Assembly: GCA_946537835.1 (NCBI GenBank)
Contig: CAMNGB010000004.1
Span: 1 to 37,962, forward strand
Direction: 5' to 3'
Source: an uncultured Erysipelotrichaceae bacterium
GTDB lineage: Bacteria > Bacillota_I > Bacilli_A > Erysipelotrichales > Erysipelotrichaceae
DNA length: 37,962 bases
Part shown: in pieces, positions 1-7,636 of the stretch
Layout of the letters: each line of letters begins with the position of its first letter
Numbering within the stretch: the first letter of the stretch is position 1
Notes under the pieces: generated by a model
Databases searched by the model: none
What the model was told of the DNA's origin: nothing
Seen by the model: the letters and a program-made list of their open reading frames with translations, nothing else
Made by a program: the position numbers and the translations under genes

Positions 1-449
1 TGGCAAAGGAATTCGGCTTCAGGCTGACTCTCGAACATGTCACGGAAGGTCATCTCATTGCCGACAAGCTGGCAGAAACGGATTATATGATGGCTGTCGG
101 ACCATCCCTGACACATGCGTCCAAGTTCGAGCTGCAGAACAAGTCCTGGACAACACCGGGCATTCTTGCCGCAAAGGGCTGCCATGTATCGATCATTACC
201 GATGCACCGGTCATTCCGCAGCAGTATCTGCCGCTGTGCGCCAGCCTGGCAGTACAGGCCGGCATGGATGAATTCGAAGCTCTGAAGGCAATTACCATTA
301 ACCCTGCCGAGCATATCGGCATTGCCGACAGAGTCGGCTCTCTGGAAGCTGGCAAGGATGCGGATATCGTTGTCTATGAAGGATCTCCGCTTGAAAATTC
401 TTCCAGAATCAGATTGGTTCTGATCGACGGCAACAGAATTACCGAATAA
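1..449 (+). CDS. Amidohydrolase, C-terminal part (cut by window edge)
   Basis: This reading frame is open from base 3 and ends at the TAA at 447-449, so the N-terminal part lies outside the window. The visible 148 residues match the C-terminal part of the intact amidohydrolase at 22414-23553 almost without gaps, including LEHVTEGHLIADKLAETDY and ASKFELQNKSWTTPGILAAKG. Both belong to the imidazolonepropionase-like branch of the metal-dependent amidohydrolase superfamily (a TIM barrel that hydrolyses amide or cyclic amide bonds). The metal-ligand histidine in LEHVTEGH and the late aspartate in ITDAP are present. The residue after that Asp-containing motif is Ala where the paralogue has His (ITDHP), so the substrate may differ. 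The C-terminal VGSLEAGKDADIVV block is typical of the small beta-sandwich that closes the fold. The substrate is not known. Confidence 0.85.
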   Translation, partial: AKEFGFRLTLEHVTEGHLIADKLAETDYMMAVGPSLTHASKFELQNKSWTTPGILAAKGCHVSIITDAPVIPQQYLPLCASLAVQAGMDEFEALKAITINPAEHIGIADRVGSLEAGKDADIVVYEGSPLENSSRIRLVLIDGNRITE

Positions 450-459
450 TCATGATATG

Positions 460-487
460 ACAGCGGCAGAAATGCCGCTGTAATTTT
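460..487 (+). terminator. Rho-independent terminator after the amidohydrolase
   Basis: A perfect 9-bp stem, ACAGCGGCA with TGCCGCTGT, closes a GAAA tetraloop and is followed by AATTTT. It lies 11 bases after the amidohydrolase stop codon and separates that gene from the GNAT gene. Confidence 0.85.
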
Positions 488-547
488 CAAAAGTGCTTGC
501 ATGCTGACGGGTCTGAGATTATATATTATTTGTAAAGGAAAAAGATT

Positions 548-1006
548 ATGGCAAGACTGATCGTGCCTGAACTGCAGGAAATGAAATATCGGAAGAAACT
601 TCTGGAAAACAAGGGAACCATGGCTTTTCATAACGGAACCATTCCTTTCCCCGAAGAAGAATGGCAGGGGTTTTACCGGGAATGGGTCGGGCAGGATCCA
701 AGCCGGAAGTATTTTGCCTATATCTACTGCGGCGGCTGTGAGGATTTCACGGGAATGGTTTCATACCGTTATGACGAAGATCAGGACGGACATGTGATCG
801 ATGTGCTGGTCGAAAAGTCAAGACGCCGCTGCGGCTACGGCACATCCGGCATCAGACTGATGAAGGATATCGCAAAGCAGAATCATATCAGCCGTTTCAT
901 CGCGCCGCTGCCGAAAGGCAGTGAAGCTGTTCCGTTTCTGGAAAAGAACGGTTTCCAGAAGGATCGTGAAACCGATGATTCTGTCATATATATTCTGAAT
1001 TTCTGA
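548..1006 (+). CDS. GNAT family N-acetyltransferase
   Basis: A 152-residue protein of the usual length for a single GNAT domain, which transfers an acetyl group from acetyl-CoA to an amine. The acetyl-CoA pyrophosphate-binding motif A is visible around residues 85-105 as a beta strand (VIDVLVE) followed by RRRCGYGTSGIRLM, matching the R/Q-x-x-G-x-G/A pattern. The C-terminal part (AVPFLEKNGFQ) matches the common motif B ending in a Gly-Phe turn. The start at 548 has AAAGGA upstream at good spacing. The esterase gene follows 12 bases later with its own ribosome site, so the two are probably cotranscribed. The acceptor substrate cannot be told from sequence; the N-terminal 50 residues carry no recognised specificity motif. 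Confidence 0.82.
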   Translation: MARLIVPELQEMKYRKKLLENKGTMAFHNGTIPFPEEEWQGFYREWVGQDPSRKYFAYIYCGGCEDFTGMVSYRYDEDQDGHVIDVLVEKSRRRCGYGTSGIRLMKDIAKQNHISRFIAPLPKGSEAVPFLEKNGFQKDRETDDSVIYILNF

Positions 1007-1018
1007 AGGAGATCATTT

Positions 1019-1891
1019 ATGGCGCTTATTCATCTCGATTTTGAATCCGAATTCATGGGCAGCAACCAGGATGTCAATATCATTGTCCCGGACAAGCCCA
1101 GAAACAAGACCCCGAAGCAGTTCTACAGAAGTGATAAAAAATTCAAGGTTCTCTGGCTGCTGCACGGCACGTTCGGCGGCTACAGTGACTGGATCCGCAA
1201 ATCCAATATCGAACTGTATGCCTGCGAAAAGGATCTGATCGTTGTCATGCCGGGTGTCGGCAACAGCGACTACGAAGCCTGGGACAATTTTACGCTCGGA
1301 TACGATGCCGAACGATATCTTGTGGATGAACTGATGCCGCTGGTTTACAACTGGCTGCCGGCATCGGACAAACGGGCTGACAATTTCATTGCCGGTCTTT
1401 CCATGGGCGGAGCCGGTGCTCTGAAGTTTGCCCTGAAATATCCGCGCAAGTTCTGCCGCTGTGCCTCGCTGTCATTTGTTCCGTGGAACTATGATGCCCA
1501 GCGTGAAGAGATGGAAGAACTGTTTGCCAAAAAGCGCAGTGAGGTCATGGATCCGAAGGATGTCATGCACATGAATCTGCGCCGCTACAACCAGATGCAC
1601 AGGTACGACAGTGTCGATGAGTATCTGGCTTCCTATTCCAATCTTTACCGTAAGCTGGAGGAAGCTGCCGATAAGAAGGGCATGCCGAAATTCTTCTTCT
1701 CCACCGGTACCGAGGATCCGCTGATGGCAGAAAACTTCAAGGCGATCCGCACACATCTGAGCGATCTCGGCTTTGAAGCTGTCTGGGTGGAAGGCCCCGG
1801 ATCACACGAATGGCGTGTCTGGGAGAGAGATATTCAGATGGCATTTGATTTCTTCGGGCTGAACGGCAAAGACAAAGGCAATGCATTCTGA
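1019..1891 (+). CDS. Alpha/beta-hydrolase esterase (EstA / tributyrin esterase type)
   Basis: A 290-residue cytosolic serine esterase with no signal peptide. The nucleophile elbow is GLSMGG with Ser128. An oxyanion-hole segment, LLHGTFGGYSDW, lies near residues 48-58, and the candidate acid and base are the Asp in STGTEDP and the His in GPGSHEW near the C terminus. This arrangement is typical of the putative esterase (esterase D / feruloyl and tributyrin esterase) family, which cleaves short acyl esters or deacetylates sugars. AAGGAG precedes the ATG. It follows the acetyltransferase by 12 bases, so a paired acetylation/deacetylation role is possible but only inferred. A terminator at 1916-1941 closes the unit. 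Confidence 0.85.
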   Translation: MALIHLDFESEFMGSNQDVNIIVPDKPRNKTPKQFYRSDKKFKVLWLLHGTFGGYSDWIRKSNIELYACEKDLIVVMPGVGNSDYEAWDNFTLGYDAERYLVDELMPLVYNWLPASDKRADNFIAGLSMGGAGALKFALKYPRKFCRCASLSFVPWNYDAQREEMEELFAKKRSEVMDPKDVMHMNLRRYNQMHRYDSVDEYLASYSNLYRKLEEAADKKGMPKFFFSTGTEDPLMAENFKAIRTHLSDLGFEAVWVEGPGSHEWRVWERDIQMAFDFFGLNGKDKGNAF

Positions 1892-1915
1892 ACGCATGGT
1901 CAAGTGATTTGACTG

Positions 1916-1941
1916 AAGGTTTGCTAGATGCAAACCTTTTT
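1916..1941 (+). terminator. Rho-independent terminator after the esterase gene
   Basis: A perfect 9-bp stem (AAGGTTTGC with GCAAACCTT) with a five-base loop runs into a run of five T. It separates the esterase gene from the oligopeptide transport operon. Confidence 0.9.
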
Positions 1942-1957
1942 GGTTGCAGTTGTAAAC

Positions 1958-2027
1958 GGATTTCTGAAAATTTTCTGAATTGTTTCAAAAGAATAATGAA
2001 AAATACTGAAAATAATTACTGAAAACA
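1958..2027 (+). promoter_or_regulatory. Array of CTGAAAA motifs, possible CodY boxes, upstream of oppA
   Basis: Four CTGAA(AA) cores occur at 1964, 1975, 2006 and 2019. Compared by eye with the CodY consensus AATTTTCWGAAAATT, the 15-mers at 1958-1972 and 1969-1983 each match 12 of 15 positions and overlap, as tandem CodY sites often do. Those at 2000-2014 and 2013-2027 match 11 and 10. The last core ends just before the -35 box. CodY represses opp operons in many Bacillota when branched-chain amino acids and GTP are plentiful. That CodY acts here is inference; no codY gene is in the window. Confidence 0.45.
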
Positions 2028-2028
2028 A

Positions 2029-2058
2029 TTGACACATATTTTTCACATTTCTTATAAT
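2029..2058 (+). promoter_or_regulatory. Sigma-A type promoter of the opp operon
   Basis: A perfect -35 box TTGACA (2029-2034) and a perfect -10 box TATAAT (2053-2058) are separated by 18 bases. The start codon of oppA is 32 bases further on, with a purine-rich GAGAGGGGAAAG ribosome site between. This is the strongest promoter by consensus in the window. Confidence 0.85.
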
Positions 2059-2090
2059 GCTTTCATACCAAAGAGAGGGGAAAGAAACAT

Positions 2091-3773
2091 ATGAAAAAGT
2101 CATTATCTCTTTTACTTTCCGGTGTTCTGGCTCTGGGCCTGGCAGGCTGCTCTTCGAGCACTCCAAGCACAGACGGCGGCGGCAGCTCTGCTGCAGGTGA
2201 CGACAAGAACAATCAGTTAACGATTGCAATCGCCATGCAGTTTGACACGCTGGATCCGGCACTGTCTACAACGGTCTATAACGCTTATGTTATCGACTCC
2301 ATCTATGCCGGTCTTCTGAGACTGGGCGATGACAACCTTCCGCATCCGGATCTTGCTGAAAGCTATGAAATTTCCGAAGATGGTCTGGAATGGACGTTCA
2401 AACTCCGTAAGGATGCCACCTTCACGGACGGCTCACCGATTAAGGCTGAAAACTATGTCTTCACGGTTCTGCGTGCTCTGTCCTATGGTACAGAAAATGC
2501 ATTCCGTACAAGTTCCATGTGCCAGTATATTGCCGGTGCTGAAGAATACCGTAACCATGCTGTTGAAGTCGGCGCAAGCTTTGACTGCCTGACAGAAGAT
2601 CACAGCGGTGTCGGCGTTGAAGCAGTTGATGACTACACAGTTGTTTACAAGCTGAAGACTCCGGTTCCGTACTTTGACCTCAACGTATGCGGCGGCGGCG
2701 TATTCTCTCCGCTTCCGACAACAACTCCTCAGCATGACTCCGTATGGTCACTGACACCTGGCTATGCAACAAACGGTGCATATACACTGGAATCCATCGA
2801 CCTGAACGACAAGGCTGTTGTAGTAAAGAGTGATTCTTACTGGAACAAGGACGCTGTCAAGATGCCGAAGCTCATCTGGCAGGTCGTTGCTGATCCGAAT
2901 GCTCAGCTGGCTCAGTTCGAATCCGGCGACATCGATGTCGCTCTGAGCGTACCGACAGAAGCAGTTGAAAAGTACCTCGGCACAGATAATCTGTGGAGCA
3001 TGATGTATCCGTCCACATATTCACTGTGTGTCAACTCCGGTCCTACAGGTCCTGAAGCTCTGAAAGACAAGAATGTCCGTAAGGCTCTGTACATTGCTCT
3101 GGATAAGGAAGCTATCGTTAACGTAATCGGCAACACGGATCTGTATCCGCTGCTTGATGGTTATGTTCCGTTCGGTCTCCCGGGCGTCGACGGTGACTTC
3201 CGTGAAGAAAGAGATAAGGAAGGCTATGAGCTCCATTATGATCCGGAAGAAGCAGTCAGACTGCTGAACGAAGCCGGCTATGATGAGAACAACAAGCTGC
3301 ATATCACTTACAAGTACTCCAAGAACAGCTTCCATGAAGATGTTGCTACAGTACTGCAGAGCCAGTGGGGCGCTCTGGGATGCGTAGATGTTGACTTCGA
3401 TGCAACAGAAGGAAACGTATACTACAGCCAGATCGACGAAGGCGCAATCGAAATCGGCCGTTACGGTCTGCAGACAGATGACTCAGCCATGACAATGCTG
3501 AAGAACTGGACCGCTGTCAACCTCGTTACACCGCTGATGAATGATCCTGAACAGACAAAATTCGATCAGATGATCAATGATGCATGGGCAGTTGCTGCTG
3601 ATCCGGCTGCTTTCGCAGAAGCTCTGCACAAGGCTGAAGATTACCTGATTCAGGAAGAAGTCCTGCAGTTCCCGCTGTTCCAGTTCGCACAGGCCGGTCT
3701 GGTTCAGTCCAATGTCAAAGACTACAAGCTGCATATCGCAACTCTTGACTTCATGAGCTGCACAAAGGGATAA
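2091..3773 (+). CDS. oppA: Oligopeptide ABC transporter substrate-binding lipoprotein
   Basis: A 560-residue peptide receptor of solute-binding protein family 5. The N terminus is a lipoprotein signal peptide: positively charged MKK, a hydrophobic stretch and lipobox LAGC with the lipidated Cys at residue 20, followed by a Ser/Gly-rich linker. The mature part starts with the family pattern of 'TLDPALST', LAESYEISEDGLEWTFKLRKDATFTDGSP and later VRKALYIALDKEAI. It is anchored outside the membrane and delivers oligopeptides to the permeases encoded downstream. It is first in the operon and separated from oppB by 201 bases of structured RNA, as is common where the receptor must be made in excess over the membrane parts. 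The peptide preference is not predictable from sequence. Confidence 0.93.
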   Translation: MKKSLSLLLSGVLALGLAGCSSSTPSTDGGGSSAAGDDKNNQLTIAIAMQFDTLDPALSTTVYNAYVIDSIYAGLLRLGDDNLPHPDLAESYEISEDGLEWTFKLRKDATFTDGSPIKAENYVFTVLRALSYGTENAFRTSSMCQYIAGAEEYRNHAVEVGASFDCLTEDHSGVGVEAVDDYTVVYKLKTPVPYFDLNVCGGGVFSPLPTTTPQHDSVWSLTPGYATNGAYTLESIDLNDKAVVVKSDSYWNKDAVKMPKLIWQVVADPNAQLAQFESGDIDVALSVPTEAVEKYLGTDNLWSMMYPSTYSLCVNSGPTGPEALKDKNVRKALYIALDKEAIVNVIGNTDLYPLLDGYVPFGLPGVDGDFREERDKEGYELHYDPEEAVRLLNEAGYDENNKLHITYKYSKNSFHEDVATVLQSQWGALGCVDVDFDATEGNVYYSQIDEGAIEIGRYGLQTDDSAMTMLKNWTAVNLVTPLMNDPEQTKFDQMINDAWAVAADPAAFAEALHKAEDYLIQEEVLQFPLFQFAQAGLVQSNVKDYKLHIATLDFMSCTKG

Positions 3774-3809
3774 GTCAGTATCAGGCATTAAACGCAGAAA
3801 AAAAATCAG

Positions 3810-3845
3810 TATTGAGAGGAACGTCTTCGGGCGCTCCTCTCAGTA
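3810..3845 (+). promoter_or_regulatory. Intercistronic stem-loop with UUCG tetraloop between oppA and oppB
   Basis: An 11-bp outer stem (TATTGAGAGGA with TCCTCTCAGTA, one G-U pair) and a 4-bp inner stem (CGTC with GGCG) close a TTCG tetraloop, with a single A-C mismatch between. Only three T follow, so it is a weak terminator at best. Its likely role is partial termination or protection of the oppA mRNA 3' end, giving more receptor than permease. That role is inference. Confidence 0.65.
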
Positions 3846-3890
3846 TTTCGTATAAGAGTACGGGTTTAGATCCGTTCTTCGTCTGTCCTG

Positions 3891-3916
3891 GTAAACAAAG
3901 ACAGGCGCTTGTTTAC
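3891..3916 (+). promoter_or_regulatory. Second stem-loop in the oppA-oppB gap
   Basis: GTAAACAA (3891-3898) pairs perfectly with TTGTTTAC (3909-3916) around a ten-base loop. Flanking TCTTCGT and ACGAAGA sequences could extend the stem, and CTGTC near 3884 could pair instead with GACAG in the loop, so alternative folds are possible. No ORF with a credible ribosome site is present here. Confidence 0.45.
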
Positions 3917-3974
3917 GAAGAGAAACGAAGAATCAATGCAGACACTGTCTGCAAATAGAAAAGAGGGATGCAAT

Positions 3975-4895
3975 ATGCTCAAATACATTGGAAAACGACT
4001 GCTGATGGGTTTGGCAACGCTGTTTGCCTTGATGACAATCACTTTTTTTCTGATGCACATGATTCCTGGCTCACCTTTTGCAGGTGAAACACAGGGACTC
4101 TCTGCCGCAGCAAAACAGCAGATCATCGAAGCGTATCAGCTTGATAAACCGATTATTGTCCAGTACATGACCTATCTGAAAAATTTCTTCAGCGGCCAGC
4201 TTGGTACATCCACTGCCCGTAAAGGTGTTCCGATTACGATGATTATTGCCAACGGACTGCCGTATACTGCCAAAGTCGGTTTTTCTGCATTTGTTACAGC
4301 GATGGTGCTGGGCATTCTGCTTGGTGCCGTATCGGCATTCTCCAAAAAAGGATGGGTCCAGGGACTCTCGGCATTTGTGGCAACGATCGGTGTCAGTGTT
4401 CCGAGCTTCCTGTTCGCACTGTTTCTGATGTATCTGCTCGGTGTCAATCTCAAGATTCTGCCGATCATGGGTCTGACATCCTGGAAACATTACATCATGC
4501 CTTCGCTGGCGCTGGCACTTTCGCCGATTGCCATGATCTCACGTCTGACCCGCAGTTCTCTGTCTGAAGAACTGAGACAGGACTATATGATTCTGGCTCT
4601 CAGCAAAGGTACCTCATACCGGAAGGCAGTATACAGACATGCGCTGAAAAATGCGATCATTCCGGTTGTTACCTATGCCGGACCGCTGCTGGCAACACTG
4701 CTGACCGGTTCGTTTGTCGTTGAATCTCTGTTCACGATTCCCGGCATCGGCTCCGAATTCGTAGCCAGTGTCTCGGGCCGTGACTATCCGCTGATCATGG
4801 CACTGACCGTTCTTTACGGTTCTCTGGTTATCCTGGCCAATATTCTGACCGATATCATCAGTGCACTGATCGATCCGCGTATCCGTCTGAAGTAG
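3975..4895 (+). CDS. oppB: Oligopeptide ABC transporter permease OppB
   Basis: A 306-residue integral membrane protein of the binding-protein-dependent transport family. The start at 3975 (MLKYIGKRLLMG) is chosen over an upstream ATG at 3909 because AGAGGG lies just before it and OppB/DppB proteins begin in this way, running straight into the first membrane helix. The conserved N-terminal PGSPF motif follows helix 1. The EAA loop that contacts the ATPase is visible as DYMILALSKGTSYRKAVYRHALKNA near residue 215. The C-terminal FTIPGIGSEFVASVSGRDYPLIM is a family hallmark. It pairs with OppC to form the membrane channel. oppC starts 11 bases downstream. Confidence 0.93.
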   Translation: MLKYIGKRLLMGLATLFALMTITFFLMHMIPGSPFAGETQGLSAAAKQQIIEAYQLDKPIIVQYMTYLKNFFSGQLGTSTARKGVPITMIIANGLPYTAKVGFSAFVTAMVLGILLGAVSAFSKKGWVQGLSAFVATIGVSVPSFLFALFLMYLLGVNLKILPIMGLTSWKHYIMPSLALALSPIAMISRLTRSSLSEELRQDYMILALSKGTSYRKAVYRHALKNAIIPVVTYAGPLLATLLTGSFVVESLFTIPGIGSEFVASVSGRDYPLIMALTVLYGSLVILANILTDIISALIDPRIRLK

Positions 4896-4906
4896 GAGGT
4901 GAAAGC

Positions 4907-5845
4907 ATGAGTGAAGCTGAAGTAAAAATGGTTCTGCCGGAAAATGCTTTTGAGAAACTTCCGGAAGATGAGAAAAACAATGAATTCATTGCCATGAAAT
5001 CAAGATCCTATTTCGAGGATGTCTGGTTTCAGTACAAGAAGAACAAGCTGGCGATGGTCAGTCTGATCTTTATCATCATCATGGTTCTCATGGCAATCTT
5101 TGTGCCGATGTTCTCGCGGTATTCCTATGATGCCCAGGATCTGGCAAATCCGAACGCTCTGCCCAGTCTGGAGCACTGGTTCGGAACCGACAAGTTCGGC
5201 CGTGATATCTTCATCCGTATCATGTACGGTGCCCGTATTTCCCTGTCAGTCGGTTTTGCGGCTGCTGCGATCAACCTGGTGATCGGTATCGCCTGGGGCG
5301 GCATGTGCGGATATATCGGCGGCAGGTTTGATATGATCCTGATGCGTATCGTCGATATCATCTATTCCGTACCGACATTGCTGTATGTCATTCTGATCAT
5401 GCTGATCTTCGGATCCAACATGTTCTCGGTGCTGCTGGCAATCTGTATATCATCCTGGGTTGGTCTGGCCCGTCAGGTCAGAGCTCAGGTCATGTCCCAG
5501 AAGGAACAGGAATATGCCCTGGCTGCCAAGGTACTCGGCGCCAGTGATATGCGTATTCTCTTCAAGCATCTGGTCAAGAATTCCATCGGTCCGATCATTG
5601 TCAACACGACCCTGATGGTACCGAGTGCAATCTTCACCGAAGCGTTCCTGTCCTTCGTAGGTATCGGTATCAGTATCCCGATGGCCTCCTGGGGAACGAT
5701 GGCGAACGAAGCCAAGAACATGCTGTTCTCAGCACCGCTGCAGATGGTATGGCCGGTATCGGCGATCTGTCTGACGATGCTGGCACTGAACTTCATCGGT
5801 GACGGCCTGAACCAGGCACTAGACCCGAAGAAACGTTCACGCTGA
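4907..5845 (+). CDS. oppC: Oligopeptide ABC transporter permease OppC
   Basis: A 312-residue permease that partners OppB. It has the N-terminal cytosolic extension typical of OppC (about 45 residues) before the first membrane helix, then the conserved HWFGTDKFGRDIFIRIMYGARISL block, which is a signature of the OppC/DppC group. The EAA loop is QEYALAAKVLGASDMRILFKHL, and the C-terminal EAFLSFVGIGI segment is also characteristic. The ribosome site TAGGAGGTG precedes the ATG. Only 3 bases separate its stop from the next ATPase gene, so translation is probably coupled. Confidence 0.93.
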   Translation: MSEAEVKMVLPENAFEKLPEDEKNNEFIAMKSRSYFEDVWFQYKKNKLAMVSLIFIIIMVLMAIFVPMFSRYSYDAQDLANPNALPSLEHWFGTDKFGRDIFIRIMYGARISLSVGFAAAAINLVIGIAWGGMCGYIGGRFDMILMRIVDIIYSVPTLLYVILIMLIFGSNMFSVLLAICISSWVGLARQVRAQVMSQKEQEYALAAKVLGASDMRILFKHLVKNSIGPIIVNTTLMVPSAIFTEAFLSFVGIGISIPMASWGTMANEAKNMLFSAPLQMVWPVSAICLTMLALNFIGDGLNQALDPKKRSR

Positions 5846-5848
5846 TCT

Positions 5849-6610
5849 ATGGCACTGCTGAGTGTGGAACAGCTTTCCGTCCATGCGGAAAAGGAAGAAG
5901 GCGACATCCGGCTTCTGAAAAGTGTTTCGCTGGAACTGGAAAAGAATGAATGGACTGCTTTGATGGGACCGTCCGGCTGCGGCAAGACAACCCTTGCCAA
6001 TGCCGTCATGGGATTTCTCAAGGCAGATACATTCTGTGATTACGGCACCGTGACATTTGACGGGATCGTCAATGTACCGAAACAGTTCGGTCTTGACTTT
6101 CTCGGCAGTGATCCCTTCGAAAACATCAGGGGAAAACGCATGGCATATGTCATGCAGAATGTCAGAGAGGCATTTGATCCGACAGACAGGATCGGTGCTC
6201 AGATTGCAGAACTGTATGAAGAAGACGGCTTCTTTGAAAAAAGAAAAAAGGTAAATGACTTTCTGGAGAGGGCACAGGTCAAGGATCCGAAAAAGGTCAG
6301 CCGGTCCTCACCGCTTGAAGTATCACCCGGTGAGCTCCAGAAAATCATGATCATGGCAGCACTGGAAAAAGATCCGGAACTGATCATCCTGGATGAACCG
6401 TTCTCGGCACTTGATCCGCTGTCAAGGGAACAGATGACTGATGAACTGAAGAAACACGAAGGAATGAGTGTTCTTCTGATCACCCATGAGCCCCGGACGG
6501 CAAAACGGCTGTGTCAGTCCATCCTGTTTATGGATGAGGGAACAGTCAGTGAAAAGTACAGTACGGCAGAGGTTTCTGAAGAAGAAATGATCAGCCGTAT
6601 GGAACTATAA
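5849..6610 (+). CDS. Atypical ABC ATPase encoded inside the opp operon
   Basis: A 253-residue nucleotide-binding subunit, shorter than OppD or OppF and without their C-terminal cysteine-containing oligopeptide-ABC extension. The Walker A motif is GPSGCGKTT (residues 40-48), the Q-loop glutamine is near residue 103, Walker B is ELIILDEPFSALD (about 177-189) and the switch histidine is in LLITHEP. The ABC signature is odd: LEVSPGELQK where LSGGQ is expected. Most ABC ATPases keep Ser-Gly-Gly-Gln, so one of the two ATP sites in a dimer would be weakened, as in asymmetric transporters. The operon already has an OppD/OppF pair, so this is a third ATPase, perhaps an alternative partner or a regulator of the complex. 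Function beyond ATP binding is inferred. Confidence 0.8.
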   Translation: MALLSVEQLSVHAEKEEGDIRLLKSVSLELEKNEWTALMGPSGCGKTTLANAVMGFLKADTFCDYGTVTFDGIVNVPKQFGLDFLGSDPFENIRGKRMAYVMQNVREAFDPTDRIGAQIAELYEEDGFFEKRKKVNDFLERAQVKDPKKVSRSSPLEVSPGELQKIMIMAALEKDPELIILDEPFSALDPLSREQMTDELKKHEGMSVLLITHEPRTAKRLCQSILFMDEGTVSEKYSTAEVSEEEMISRMEL

Positions 6611-6634
6611 ACGGAAACAGTGAGGTGGAAGCAT

Positions 6635-7636
6635 ATGGCATTACTGGAAGTAGAAAATCTCAGGACAGATTTTACCACCGATCAGGGAACGGTATATGCG
6701 GTAAGAGATGTTTCCTTTTCGATCGAGCAGGGTGAAGCCCTCGGAATCGTAGGAGAATCGGGATCAGGCAAAAGCCAGACGATGTATTCAATCATCGGCC
6801 TGCTTGCCGACAACGGCATCGTTACTGCAAATAAAATCGTTTTTGACGGTCAGGATATTGTACCCGGCAATTTTGCAAATAAAAAAGCTTATGAGAATAC
6901 CATGAAAGATATCCGCGGCAATTCCATGGCAATGATATTTCAGGATCCGATGACATTCCTGAATCCGATCATGAAAATCGGCGCGCAGCTGACGGAACCG
7001 ATCATGAATCATAACAAGGTTACGGAAAAGGAAGCACATGAACTGGCGCTTGAACTGATGCGCAAGGTAGGCATTCCTTCACCGGAAAAGAGAATCAATC
7101 AGTATCCGTTTGAATTCTCCGGCGGCATGCGTCAGCGTATCATTATCGCAATTGCTCTGGCCAACAACCCGAAGCTGATCATTGCCGACGAACCGACGAC
7201 AGCTCTGGACGTCACCATTCAGGCACAGGTTCTCGAACTGATCGATGAGCTGAAGAAGAACAGCGGATCATCGGTCATCATGATCACTCATGACCTCGGT
7301 GTCGTTGCCAAGCTGTGCGACAGAATCGCCATCATGTACGGCGGCAAGATCGTTGAGATCGGAACCGACAAGGAAATATTCTATGATCCGAAGCACCCGT
7401 ATACCAAAGGACTTCTGAACTGCATCGCCAATCCTGATGATGACGATGATAAGGACCTGGAACCGATTGCCGGCTCACCGCCCGATCTTCTGAATCCTCC
7501 GAAGGGCTGCCCGTTCGTTGACAGATGTCCGGATGCCCTGCGGGTATGCAAGGAGTATCAGCCGGATGCAACAAAGTTCTCTGATACCCATCAGTGTTCC
7601 TGCTGGCTGCATTATGAAAAGGCGGTGAAAGAATGA
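6635..7636 (+). CDS. oppD: Oligopeptide ABC transporter ATP-binding protein OppD
   Basis: A 333-residue ATPase that powers peptide import with OppF. The start at 6635 is preferred to 6620 because GAGGTGG lies 6 bases upstream and the protein then begins MALLEVENLRTDF, as family members do. Motifs are Walker A GESGSGKSQT, Q-loop FQDPMTFLNPI, signature FSGGMRQR, Walker B LIIADEPTTALD and switch MITHDLGV. The C-terminal extension with CPFVDRCPDALRVC is the oligopeptide/dipeptide transporter C-terminal domain, whose cysteines can bind an iron-sulfur cluster in some members. The stop overlaps the oppF start in an ATGA arrangement (7633-7636), showing translational coupling. Confidence 0.94.
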   Translation: MALLEVENLRTDFTTDQGTVYAVRDVSFSIEQGEALGIVGESGSGKSQTMYSIIGLLADNGIVTANKIVFDGQDIVPGNFANKKAYENTMKDIRGNSMAMIFQDPMTFLNPIMKIGAQLTEPIMNHNKVTEKEAHELALELMRKVGIPSPEKRINQYPFEFSGGMRQRIIIAIALANNPKLIIADEPTTALDVTIQAQVLELIDELKKNSGSSVIMITHDLGVVAKLCDRIAIMYGGKIVEIGTDKEIFYDPKHPYTKGLLNCIANPDDDDDKDLEPIAGSPPDLLNPPKGCPFVDRCPDALRVCKEYQPDATKFSDTHQCSCWLHYEKAVKE

